Made by a program: the position numbers and the translations under genes
Shown here: positions 36,371 through 44,362 of the stretch, piece after piece
Numbering within the stretch: position 1 is the stretch's first letter
How the letters are laid out: every line of letters begins with the position of its first letter
NCBI RefSeq assembly: GCF_019973735.1
Contig: NZ_AP024463.1
Span: 1,178,001 to 1,242,000 of the forward strand
DNA length: 64,000 bases
From: Arachnia rubra
GTDB lineage: Bacteria; Actinomycetota; Actinomycetes; Propionibacteriales; Propionibacteriaceae
Direction of reading: 5' to 3'
Notes under the pieces: generated by a model
Seen by the model: only the letters and a program-made list of their open reading frames with translations
Database searches by the model: none
What the model was told of the DNA's origin: nothing

Positions 36371-37998
36371 CCTGACTTGGCTCATTTAGTGTCGTTCCCG
36401 GGTGTTGTGGATGGCGTCGAGCCAGGCTTGGATGTTGTCGGGGATGGGGTCTTCAGCGGTGACGATGGCGTCGCCGGCTTGGATGTCGATGGTTCGGTAG
36501 CGGCGTAGTGTCTTGACCAGGGTCTTCAAGCTGACTTTGGTGGTGGCCTCCAACCAGCGAGCGACGGCGAGGGCGGCGAACACGATGGTGAGGTGGGCCT
36601 CGATCGAGTCTTTCAGGTGGTGGTAGATCGGGCGGGCTTTCAGATCGGATTTGCTCATCCGGAACGACTTCTCGATCTGCCACAACTGGTGGTAGGCGCC
36701 GATCACGTACTCCGGCCTCGGGTCAGCCAGGTTCGTGATGTATCCCTTCCAGCCAGCCAGCGCTTTGGCTTTGGCCTCCAAGTCCCGGTTCACCGATTTC
36801 TGTGCGCCGGTGAGAGTGATGAACCGGTTCCGTTTCACCGGGATCTTCCCCGCGACCACGCGTTCGGCCTTGCTGACCTGCTCGCTGATACCGCGCAACG
36901 TCCGGCGTGCTCGGTCGGCCCGGTACTGGTAGTAGATCGTCTCTGTCACTGCTGCCCCGGCCGGGCCCCTCGACCAGGGTTGAGTCAGGGTCAGCCCGTC
37001 AGGGGGCTGCTGACCGGAATGGGTCTTCAGCCACTCCCGCACGATGTAGGGGACCTCGGGAATCTTCTGACCCACGATGAACCGCAACCCCGCCCCGGAC
37101 AACGCCCGCAGGTTCCCGTCAGACAACATGCCCGCATCAGCCACCACCGTCACCTCCGGCAGGGCGTGAGCGGCCTGGAACGCCTGGAGCGACGGGATGA
37201 TCGTGGTCGTCTCCGCACGGTTACCCTCGAACGCCTCCACCATCAACGGGAACCCCCGCGCGTCGGTCAACAACCCGATGGTGATCTGGGGTTCCAAGCG
37301 GCGTTCCTTGCTGTATCCGGGTTCCCGGAACCCGTCCCCAACATCAGTCTCAAAGTAGAGCGTGCTCACGTCGTACAACACCAAGGTGGCAGGCCCCAAC
37401 CCCACATGCGCTGCGCACGCGGACGCTATCTGCTGCCGCCACGCCGGCTCGGCATACACGGCGAGCCGACGCTTCACCGTCGCGTAGCCGCAAGGCCGAA
37501 CCCCGATCTCTTCGAGCACCCGCAAGGTCTCCAACTTGCTGGCCGGCTCGATCAACCGGCCCAGCACCAACTGCTTGAAAACCTCGTCACCACCACTGGC
37601 GGTATCGAACCCGAGCCGTTCAAACCCGACCGACAAGGCATTCCACAAGTGCTCCGCCCGCGACCGCCGGATCGGTAGCGCCCGCCGTCGTGGCTGCCCG
37701 TCCCCGAAATCGAGTTCGTCCTGACCAGCGGCGATCATGCGTTGCCGCGCCACCGCTTTCAACACCTCAACATCCTCCGGTGTGTGTGCCGACCCGATGT
37801 GATCCATCGACCGCGATCCACGAGACGACGACCACACCACCTGAACCGCCGTCGCCCCCGACGCGGTCTTCACCGTCCTCACATACGGACTCACCCCAAC
37901 AGGCTAAAACACCCCCGATTAGTGCACACCACACCAACCAAAACCCCTAGCCAACACCCCCTCCAACCCCAAAAACACCAAACATGAGCCAAGTCAGG
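36371..37998 (-). mobile_element. IS1634-family insertion sequence, 1,628 bp
   Basis: The ends are a perfect 15-bp inverted repeat: CCTGACTTGGCTCAT at 36371-36385 and its complement at 37984-37998. A single transposase fills most of it. The family (IS1634, IS1549) is known for long target duplications of variable size, which agrees with the 49 bp seen. The intact transposase, matching ends and identical duplicates point to a recent insertion. Confidence 0.93.
36386..37894 (-). CDS. IS1634-family transposase
   Basis: A 502-residue DDE transposase, apparently intact. Candidate catalytic residues are the Asp in [11 protein letters not shown], the Asp in [10 protein letters not shown] and the Glu in [16 protein letters not shown] (the Y-(2)-R/K-like signature region). 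Start is GTG at 37894; its stop lies just inside the left inverted repeat. It is encoded in the same direction as the disrupted ATPase gene. Confidence 0.92.
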   Translation of the reverse strand: MSPYVRTVKTASGATAVQVVWSSSRGSRSMDHIGSAHTPEDVEVLKAVARQRMIAAGQDELDFGDGQPRRRALPIRRSRAEHLWNALSVGFERLGFDTASGGDEVFKQLVLGRLIEPASKLETLRVLEEIGVRPCGYATVKRRLAVYAEPAWRQQIASACAAHVGLGPATLVLYDVSTLYFETDVGDGFREPGYSKERRLEPQITIGLLTDARGFPLMVEAFEGNRAETTTIIPSLQAFQAAHALPEVTVVADAGMLSDGNLRALSGAGLRFIVGQKIPEVPYIVREWLKTHSGQQPPDGLTLTQPWSRGPAGAAVTETIYYQYRADRARRTLRGISEQVSKAERVVAGKIPVKRNRFITLTGAQKSVNRDLEAKAKALAGWKGYITNLADPRPEYVIGAYHQLWQIEKSFRMSKSDLKARPIYHHLKDSIEAHLTIVFAALAVARWLEATTKVSLKTLVKTLRRYRTIDIQAGDAIVTAEDPIPDNIQAWLDAIHNTRERH

Positions 37999-38047
37999 TG
38001 GACGTCGCGGCCGTCGATCACCACTTTTCCGGTGATGATCGGGTTCA
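37999..38047. repeat. Right copy of 49-bp target-site duplication
   Basis: Identical to 36322-36370 and flanks the right end of the insertion sequence. It encodes part of the ATPase around [12 protein letters not shown]. Confidence 0.93.
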
Positions 38048-38197
38048 GGCGGAGAACTGCCTTGAACAGAGTCGTCTTCCCGATCCCGTTTGGACCCAGC
38101 AGGCAGAGAACAGAGCCCGAGTCGATGCTGGTGCTGAACCCCTTCACCACAGCCTTGCCGTGGTATCCACAGGACACGTTCTGAATCTCTAGCCGCA

Positions 38198-39253
38198 TCA
38201 CACCCAGTCCCTCCGGCCCTGGAAGAGCAGATAGATGAACAGCGGTGCCCCGATGAGGGAGGTGACGATCCCGACCGGCATCTCGCCTGGTAGCAGAAGC
38301 CGCACCGTGTTGTCGACCAGCAGCATGAACAGGCCACCGGCAAGCAGGCAACTTGGCAGCAGATAACGGTAATCAGGGCCGACTATGAGGCGCATCAGAT
38401 GGGGCAGGATCAGACCGACCCAGCCGATGTTTCCGCAGAGGGTCACAGTCGCTGCCGTCAGGACCGTCGCGCAGCAGATGATGATCAGCCGCGTCCTGCG
38501 GACGTCTACGCCCATCGTTTGAGCCTCTTCCTCACCGAAGGAGAGCACATTCATGCGATGCCGCAGCAGCATCAGCGGTACGCTTCCCAGCGCCATCGCC
38601 ACCGCAAGTACGAGCAGGCTGTTCCAGTTGCTTGAGCGTGCGAAGCTGCCCATGAGCCAGAAGACGATTGCGGGCAACTTGTCATTGGAGTCGGCGATGT
38701 ATTTGATGAGGCTGGTGAAAGCCGAGAAGATCGGCGAGATCACAACCCCGGCCAGCACCAGCACCAGGAGCTTCGACGAGCCTCGGCCGATGAGGCGTCC
38801 CAGCAGGAGGACGATTGCCACGGCTCCCAGCCCGAAGGCGAAGGCCACCCCCTGCATCACCCAGAGGGAAGCTCCCAGCAATAGGCACAGGATCGCACCC
38901 GTGGAGGCGCCCGAAGAGACCCCGAGGATGTCGGGCGAAATCATGGGATTACGTAGCAGGCCTTGGTACGCCGCTCCAGAGACCGCAAGGGATCCACCCG
39001 CCATCAGGGAAAGCAGCAGCCTCGGGATCCGGATCACAGTGAGGACGTACAGGGCTTGGCTGTTCTCCTGCGCCACTCCCTGGCCTGTGGCCAGGTCCAC
39101 GCAGATGCTTATCAACTGTTCCAGAGGAGTCGCATAGCTTCCCGTTGTCATTGCAGCCAGCAGAGTGATCGCGATCAGCGCCACGAGGATGGGGATCACT
39201 GGAATCTCGTGACGGGTCTTCTCCCGGCCGACGGGAGCGATGCGCTGCTTCAT
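38198..39253 (-). CDS. Iron/corrinoid-type ABC transporter permease
   Basis: FecCD/BtuC-family permease of 351 residues with nine or ten membrane helices, first gene of the broken operon. Marks are LTVIRIPRLLLSLMAGGSLAVSGAAYQGLLRNP, SPDILGVSSGAS, SFGEEEAQTMGVDVRRTR and IGWVGLILPHLMRLIVGPDYR. Only one permease is present, so it would act as a homodimer as in BtuCD. The gene itself is intact, but its ATPase gene is broken downstream. Confidence 0.9.
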   Translation of the reverse strand: MKQRIAPVGREKTRHEIPVIPILVALIAITLLAAMTTGSYATPLEQLISICVDLATGQGVAQENSQALYVLTVIRIPRLLLSLMAGGSLAVSGAAYQGLLRNPMISPDILGVSSGASTGAILCLLLGASLWVMQGVAFAFGLGAVAIVLLLGRLIGRGSSKLLVLVLAGVVISPIFSAFTSLIKYIADSNDKLPAIVFWLMGSFARSSNWNSLLVLAVAMALGSVPLMLLRHRMNVLSFGEEEAQTMGVDVRRTRLIIICCATVLTAATVTLCGNIGWVGLILPHLMRLIVGPDYRYLLPSCLLAGGLFMLLVDNTVRLLLPGEMPVGIVTSLIGAPLFIYLLFQGRRDWV

Positions 39254-39515
39254 TACACAGATCTAACTGCATATGCGTTTGACATGCGATGTACCTTCCG
39301 CAAATGAGGAAAGAAGTCTAACTCAGGCTAGTGTGCGCCAAGGCCTGTCTTGGGTGATCCGGAGATGTTTGAAAGCCGGAGGCAAGTGATCGGTTGACCT
39401 GGGCATGCCAGGCGCCGTACCAGGCCAGCGAGTGTCGTCGCACGATCTGGCGCGCTTCTTGCCGAGCCCTGTCAGCGAGGCACCTTCTGATACCCCTGGT
39501 CGATATGGTTGCGCA

Positions 39516-40622
39516 GTGGGATTTTTGAAGGGACTATTTGGCCGGGAGTCGACGCTTGCCCAGGGCGGAGAGGGCCAGACGGACCCCAGCCCGGGGTGGG
39601 ACGCCATCACCAAGGCCTGTGAACGGGTCTACCCCGGCCAGAGCGATCCGCTTCACTTTGACATGCTGGTCCCGGCCTTCCTTGACGACGGCAATCCGCT
39701 GCATGGCATCTCTGTCTATCGCGCGGCTGGGCCCCGCCCGCACTGGCACTATGTCACCTATGGGCTGACCGACCTCTTCGGCCAGCAGGAGGGGTCCGGT
39801 GATAACGGGGTGTCCGGCTGGGGTTTCGAGCTGACCTTCAGGCTCGCGGATGACGAGGCCATGAAGGCCCGGCAGGCGCCCACCTGGCCACTCAACATGC
39901 TGCAATATCTTGCAGGTTATGTCGCTCGCACCGGCAACGGGTTCGCGCCGAATCACCACCTGGACGCAAATGGGCCCATCGTGCCGGGCGAGGAGACCAC
40001 GCAGACTGCCCTCGGCTTCATTGAGGATCCCGACTTGGGCAGTATCGAGACCTCCAGCGGGACCATCCAGTTCGTGCAGCTTGTGGGCCTCACGCAGGAG
40101 GACCTGGAGGATGCCAACAACTGGGATGCCGGCAGACTGTTCGCGCTGCTGGTCAAGGCCTATCCGAAAGGCGTCACAGTCCTGAGACGTGCCTCGTTGC
40201 GGGCCGATCCCCAGGCAGCGTCCCAGATCTTGGAAGGCCGTAAGAAGGACGGCTCGCAGATGGGGCAGGTCTTCATCGATGTTCTCCACGTGGCCGCTGA
40301 GGACAATATGACGGTTGTCGGCATCGGGGCCCGGACCGCAGGGTTCCTCGGGGAGCGGCTGAACAACCGGCTGCCCCACGGCCGTGAGTTCCTGCTCCAC
40401 AGTCCTGACGCCGAGTTGCTCTTCCTGCCTGGCGACCGGACGGGGGTCCAGGTGGGCCAGGCGGAGGCCACGCTGACCCTCGATCCCGCGGACCTGTCGC
40501 GGCTGGCCGCCACACTCAAGGCGCAGGCGGGGCACTACATGGCTCCGGAGGGTGTCGTGTGGCAGGTGGAGCGTACCGAGATCACCGATGAGGACGGCAA
40601 TGTCATCGAAACCATCGGATGA
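39516..40622 (+). CDS. Suppressor-of-fused (SUFU) domain protein
   Basis: A 368-residue soluble protein. Residues 15-190 match the bacterial SUFU domain pattern (DPLHFDMLVPAF, GISVYRAAGPRPHWHYVTYGLTDLF, GWGFELTFRL, WPLNMLQYLAGYV). The C-terminal half has no name I recognise. Bacterial SUFU proteins are often linked to toxin immunity, though no toxin gene is visible here. The GTG at 39516 is preferred; an ATG 111 bases upstream would add a poorly supported 37 residues. The 262 bases before it show no clear promoter. Confidence 0.75.
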   Translation: MGFLKGLFGRESTLAQGGEGQTDPSPGWDAITKACERVYPGQSDPLHFDMLVPAFLDDGNPLHGISVYRAAGPRPHWHYVTYGLTDLFGQQEGSGDNGVSGWGFELTFRLADDEAMKARQAPTWPLNMLQYLAGYVARTGNGFAPNHHLDANGPIVPGEETTQTALGFIEDPDLGSIETSSGTIQFVQLVGLTQEDLEDANNWDAGRLFALLVKAYPKGVTVLRRASLRADPQAASQILEGRKKDGSQMGQVFIDVLHVAAEDNMTVVGIGARTAGFLGERLNNRLPHGREFLLHSPDAELLFLPGDRTGVQVGQAEATLTLDPADLSRLAATLKAQAGHYMAPEGVVWQVERTEITDEDGNVIETIG

Positions 40623-40784
40623 TCCTTCCTGCGGGGTCCTCCATTTGGTTCTTGGACTTTGGCAGGGTATTCTTTCTCGCCGTTGACAGCGACGTGAAAG
40701 CGTTCGCCCGTGAAGTGGAGGCCTGACTTCCCACCCTGCTCGCCTCGGCGTCTGGGTCATACTGCACGCTGTGGCGTGCTCGTC

Positions 40785-40810
40785 AGGCCTTCGCGCATGC
40801 GCGAAGGCCT
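40785..40810 (+). promoter_or_regulatory. 26-nt palindrome in the infC leader, candidate L20/IF3 leader attenuator
   Basis: AGGCCTTCGCGCA is followed directly by its complement, ending 45 bases before the proposed infC start. Followed by TCGTCGT, a weak T-run. infC-rpmI-rplT operons are often controlled in the leader by L20 or by a terminator, which is the likely meaning. Confidence 0.5.
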
Positions 40811-40855
40811 TCGTCGTGAATGCTGACATCAGACACGACAATCTTGGAGGAACTC

Positions 40856-41536
40856 ATCAGCACTGAACCCCGGATCAACGAACGCATCCGAGTACCCGAA
40901 GTCCGGCTCGTGGGCCCGAAGGGTGAGCAGGTCGGCATCGTGCGTCTCGAGGACGCCCTTCGCCTCGCAGTGGAGAGCGATCTCGATCTAGTCGAGGTGG
41001 CGCCTCAGGCGCGCCCCCCGGTTGCAAAGCTGATGGACTACGGCAAGTTCAAGTACGAGGCCGCACAGAAGGCGCGGGACGCCCGGCGTAACCAGTCGAA
41101 TACCATCACCAAGGAAATGAAGCTCCGTCTCAAGATCGACAATCACGATTACGAGACGAAGAAGGGTCATGTCGTCCGGTTCCTGAAGGCCGGGGACAAG
41201 GTGAAGATCACCATTATGTTCCGTGGGCGTGAGCAGTCTCGCCCGGAATTGGGCATCGACCTGTTGAAGCGGCTGGCGGACGACGTCACCGAGTTCGGTT
41301 TCGTGGAGTCCGCGCCTAGACAGGACGGCCGGAACATGCTCATGGTCCTCGGCCCCACCAAGAAGAAGACCGAAGCCAAGGCCGAACAGGCCGAGGAGCG
41401 GGACCGCCGCATGGAGCAGCGCAGGGCTGACGCCGAGGCGGAGAAAGCCGAGGAGGCCCGGATCAGGGCCGCTGCCCGGCCCTCCAAGAAGAAGCGCGGT
41501 CCCGCCGACAACATGGATCCCGACATCGACCTGTGA
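40856..41536 (+). CDS. infC: Translation initiation factor IF-3
   Basis: Binds the 30S subunit and checks initiator codon pairing. The product begins [21 protein letters not shown] and keeps the usual core ([34 protein letters not shown] [31 protein letters not shown]), with a charged Lys/Glu tail. I place the start at ATC 40856 because GGAGG lies five bases upstream and the protein begins as in relatives. An in-frame ATG at 40820 has no ribosome site and adds 12 odd residues. A non-standard start in infC is known elsewhere as an autoregulation device. Confidence 0.93.
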   Translation: MSTEPRINERIRVPEVRLVGPKGEQVGIVRLEDALRLAVESDLDLVEVAPQARPPVAKLMDYGKFKYEAAQKARDARRNQSNTITKEMKLRLKIDNHDYETKKGHVVRFLKAGDKVKITIMFRGREQSRPELGIDLLKRLADDVTEFGFVESAPRQDGRNMLMVLGPTKKKTEAKAEQAEERDRRMEQRRADAEAEKAEEARIRAAARPSKKKRGPADNMDPDIDL

Positions 41537-41570
41537 CCCAGGCCGATCATCACTAGAAAGCGAGCCAACA

Positions 41571-41777
41571 ATGCCGAAGATGAAGTCGCATTCGGGTGCC
41601 AAGAAACGTTTCAAGGTCACCGGATCGGGCAAGCTGATGCACCGCCAGGCGAACCTGGGCCACCTCAACGCCCACAAGCCCTCCAAGCGGCTGCGTCGCC
41701 TCAAGGGCAACACCGAGCTGGCCGGCTCTGACCTCAAGCAGGCCAAGGCGCTCCTCGGCGGCTACCCTGGCCGCTGA
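41571..41777 (+). CDS. rpmI: 50S ribosomal protein L35
   Basis: Small basic large-subunit protein, 68 aa (MPKMKSHSGAKKRFKVTGSGKL, RLRRLKGNTEL). Middle gene of the conserved infC-rpmI-rplT operon, 34 bases after infC. Confidence 0.97.
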   Translation: MPKMKSHSGAKKRFKVTGSGKLMHRQANLGHLNAHKPSKRLRRLKGNTELAGSDLKQAKALLGGYPGR

Positions 41778-41841
41778 GCCCCTCCCGACCCCAAGTACAC
41801 CAGTGGGCCGGGCATGACCGGCCGAAGAACAAGGAGTAACC

Positions 41842-42210
41842 ATGGCACGCGTGAAGCGTTCTGTGAATGCGAAGAAGAAGCGCCGTGAAGTGCTGGAGCT
41901 GGCCTCCGGCTATCGCGGCCAGCGCTCGCGTCTGTACCGCAAGGCGAAGGAGCAGGTTCTCCACTCCGCCACCTACGCCTATCGTGACCGCCGCGCCAGG
42001 AAGGGCGATTTCCGCGCCCTGTGGATCCAGCGCATCAACGCCGCAGCCCGCGCGCAGGGCCTGACCTACAACCGTTTCATCAACGGCCTGAAGAACGCCG
42101 GGGTAGAGGTGGACCGCAAGATCCTCGCCGACCTGGCCGTCACGGACACGGAGGCCTTCGCCGCGCTGGTCGCCGTTTCCCGCGCGAACCAGACCCCGGC
42201 TGCCGCCTGA
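41842..42210 (+). CDS. rplT: 50S ribosomal protein L20
   Basis: Binds 23S rRNA early in assembly; 122 aa beginning [30 protein letters not shown] sequence and with [24 protein letters not shown]. An AAGGAG site precedes the start. In several bacteria L20 represses its own operon by binding the leader; the palindrome upstream of infC would suit that. Confidence 0.97.
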   Translation: MARVKRSVNAKKKRREVLELASGYRGQRSRLYRKAKEQVLHSATYAYRDRRARKGDFRALWIQRINAAARAQGLTYNRFINGLKNAGVEVDRKILADLAVTDTEAFAALVAVSRANQTPAAA

Positions 42211-43017
42211 ATGGTCCATACCCCGAACGCAGCACGCGAGCTTCCCAGCTCCGTGCTGCGTTCCATTCGCCGGCTGACCCATCGCCGTGGCCGTGGTCTC
42301 GCGGGAGAGTTCCTCGCGGAGGGAAGGCAAGCGGTGCGGGAGGCGCTGGCCGCTGATGGGGTCGTCACCGGCGTGATAGTCGTCGACCCGGAGCGCCACG
42401 CCGACCTCCTCGACGGTTTGGAGGTGCCCGTCTGGCAGGGCACCGAGGCCGCGATGCGGCAGCTCTCAGACACCGTGACCCCGCAGGGGATCGTCGCAGT
42501 CTGCCGGCAGCTGAGCTTCGGCTGGAGAGATGTCGCCGACGCCCAGCTGCTGGTGATCTGCGCACAGGTCCGTGATCCCGGGAACGCCGGTACCGTGATC
42601 CGCTGCGCCGACGCCTTCGGCGCGGACGGCGTGATTCTCACCTCCGGCTCGGTGGAGCCATGGAACCCGAAGACGGTGCGGGCATCCGTCGGGTCGTTGT
42701 TCCACCTGCCGATTCTCACTGGCATCGAACTGGCTGATGCCATCGCTCATGTCCGCTCCCGGGGGATGCAGGTGCTGGCAGCGGACGGCGACGGTGAGCC
42801 TCTGGACCTGCTCGCCGCCTCAGGTGGCCTGGCCAAGCCGTCGGCCTGGCTGATGGGGAACGAGGCCTGGGGTCTGCCGGCCGAGGACGCAGCCCTGGCG
42901 GATCAGGTGGTTGCGATCCCGATGTGGGGAGCGGCGGAGAGCCTGAACCTGTCCTCAGCCGCCGCCATCTGCCTGTACCAGACTGCCTCCGCGCAGCGCC
43001 GCCGGGAGCTTCGGTAA
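42211..43017 (+). CDS. TrmH/SpoU-family rRNA/tRNA 2'-O-methyltransferase
   Basis: SPOUT methyltransferase, 268 aa. An N-terminal substrate-binding domain (RRLTHRRGRGLAGEFLAEGRQAVREAL) precedes the knotted domain with motif 1 VRDPGNAGTVIRCADAFGADGV, motif 2 LMGNEAWGLP and motif 3 IPMWGAAESLNLSSAAAICLYQ. It begins at the base after the rplT stop, so it joins that operon. Target nucleotide unknown. Confidence 0.93.
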   Translation: MVHTPNAARELPSSVLRSIRRLTHRRGRGLAGEFLAEGRQAVREALAADGVVTGVIVVDPERHADLLDGLEVPVWQGTEAAMRQLSDTVTPQGIVAVCRQLSFGWRDVADAQLLVICAQVRDPGNAGTVIRCADAFGADGVILTSGSVEPWNPKTVRASVGSLFHLPILTGIELADAIAHVRSRGMQVLAADGDGEPLDLLAASGGLAKPSAWLMGNEAWGLPAEDAALADQVVAIPMWGAAESLNLSSAAAICLYQTASAQRRRELR

Positions 43018-43252
43018 GGCCGCGGGGACGAGAGCGTACAAAGCCAGAGCATGATCCAAACCGTCGACACTGGTTCTGATGCCCAACTCACCATCACCCT
43101 TTGCTCAGTTTGCTCAGTGCCGGGGGAAGGCCCCCGAGGCGCCCCGCACGCCATATATTTCCTTTCTCAACCATCTCAACGACGGCGGTGCGGCTATCCC
43201 CGCCAGCAGCGGTTCTTCTACACTCGATTGCTGTATCTGGAAGGGGAACTCC

Positions 43253-44362
43253 ATGTCAGGTTCGAACGACAACTCCGATCCACAGCAGGCGCCGGCTCTT
43301 GAGGCCGCAGCCGTCGAGGGCTATGTCGCCGACGCGTTGTCCGCTGTTGCCGCAGCCACGTCGACGGCAGAGCTGAAACAGGTTCGTATCGATCATGCGG
43401 GAGATCGTTCTCCACTGGCCCTGGCGAACCGCCAGATCGGTGGCTTGCCACCCGCCGCGCGCAAGGAGGCCGGCGCGCGGGTGGGCAGGGCGCGTGGCCA
43501 GGTGAGCCAGGCGATCGCGGCACGACAGCGGGAGCTGGCGGAGGAGGAGCTGGCCCAGGCCCTGGTCACCGAGCGCATCGACATGACTCTGCCCGCCGAT
43601 GTGCTGCCGCGTGGGGCGTTGCATCCCATCACCAAGATGATCGACGACATGTGCGATGTGTTCGTCGCCATGGGCTGGGAGGTGGCCGAGGGGCCCGAGC
43701 TGGAGGCCGAATGGTACAACTTCGATGCCCTCAACCTCGGGGTCGACCATCCTGCCCGCGGCGAGCAGGACACCCTGTGGGTGGAGCCGGCGAATGGCGG
43801 CAAGCTGCTGCGCACCCAGACCTCGCCCGTGCAGGTCCGTGCCATGCTGGAGCGCGGTCTTCCCCTCTACATCGTCAGCCCCGGCAAGGTGTTCCGCGCC
43901 GACGAGTATGACGCGACCCACCTGCCCGTCTTCCATCAGCTTGAGGGGCTCGTGGTGGACAAGGGCATCTCCATGGCGGACCTGCGCGGGGTGCTGGATC
44001 ACTTCGCCAAGGCACTGTTCGGGGACGTCACCACGCGGATGCGCCCCCACTACTTCCCATTCACGGAGCCCTCGGCCGAGGTCGACTTCCAGTGCTTCGT
44101 CTGCCATGGTGAATCCGTCGGCAACCCCGACCGTCCCTGCCGGACGTGCCGTTCCGAGGGATGGATCGAATGGGCAGGCTGTGGCGTCGTGAATCCACGC
44201 GTGCTGCGGGCCTGTGGAATCGATCCCGAGGTCTATTCCGGCTTCGCCTTCGGCATGGGAATCGACCGCACCGTCATGTTCCGCACCGGTGCCCCCGACC
44301 TGCGTGACTTCGTCGAAGGCGACGTCCGTTTCTCCCTCTCCGCCAATGGAGGTGCCCGATGA
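43253..44362 (+). CDS. pheS: Phenylalanyl-tRNA synthetase alpha subunit
   Basis: Catalytic subunit of the alpha2-beta2 enzyme, 369 aa. Class II motifs appear in HPITKMIDDMCDVFVAMGWEVAEGPELE, the motif 2 region GKVFRADEYDATHLPVFHQLEG, and FGMGIDRTVMFRTG at the end. A zinc-like CVCH..CRTCRSEGW segment is typical of the actinobacterial form. ATG 43253 with AAGGGG upstream is chosen; an upstream in-frame ATG at 43079 would add an Ala/Pro tail. The 235-base leader holds a GC hairpin (43121-43136) and a tandem TTGCTCAGT repeat. Confidence 0.93.
   Translation: MSGSNDNSDPQQAPALEAAAVEGYVADALSAVAAATSTAELKQVRIDHAGDRSPLALANRQIGGLPPAARKEAGARVGRARGQVSQAIAARQRELAEEELAQALVTERIDMTLPADVLPRGALHPITKMIDDMCDVFVAMGWEVAEGPELEAEWYNFDALNLGVDHPARGEQDTLWVEPANGGKLLRTQTSPVQVRAMLERGLPLYIVSPGKVFRADEYDATHLPVFHQLEGLVVDKGISMADLRGVLDHFAKALFGDVTTRMRPHYFPFTEPSAEVDFQCFVCHGESVGNPDRPCRTCRSEGWIEWAGCGVVNPRVLRACGIDPEVYSGFAFGMGIDRTVMFRTGAPDLRDFVEGDVRFSLSANGGAR

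Larger units (their letters stand above)
35700..38198 (-). pseudogene. ABC transporter ATPase (FecE/BtuD-like), broken by an IS element and an amber codon
   Basis: Removing the insertion and one 49-bp duplicate joins 38198-37999 to 36321-35700 as 822 bases, exactly 274 codons in one frame. Walker A (GPNGIGKTT), the signature LSGGERQ, Walker [11 protein letters not shown] and the switch His in TTHSPDH can all be read. Besides the insertion after about codon 66, codon 174 is TAG (36002-36000), just after SNLDFGN where relatives usually have Gln (CAG), so one C-to-T change explains it. The start overlaps the permease stop (TGATG). No intact ATPase for this transporter is encoded here. Confidence 0.92.

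Noticed and set aside
39314..39332. DtxR-like box upstream of the second ABC permease
   Set aside because: Only about 10 of 19 positions agree with the consensus, which is too weak in contrast to the 14/19 site at 13911.
43079..43252. Phe-containing N-terminal reading before pheS as a PheM-like attenuator
   Set aside because: TTT-GCT-CAG twice followed by a hairpin looked like attenuation, but this frame has no stop before pheS and there are only two Phe codons. No T-box sequence is present either.
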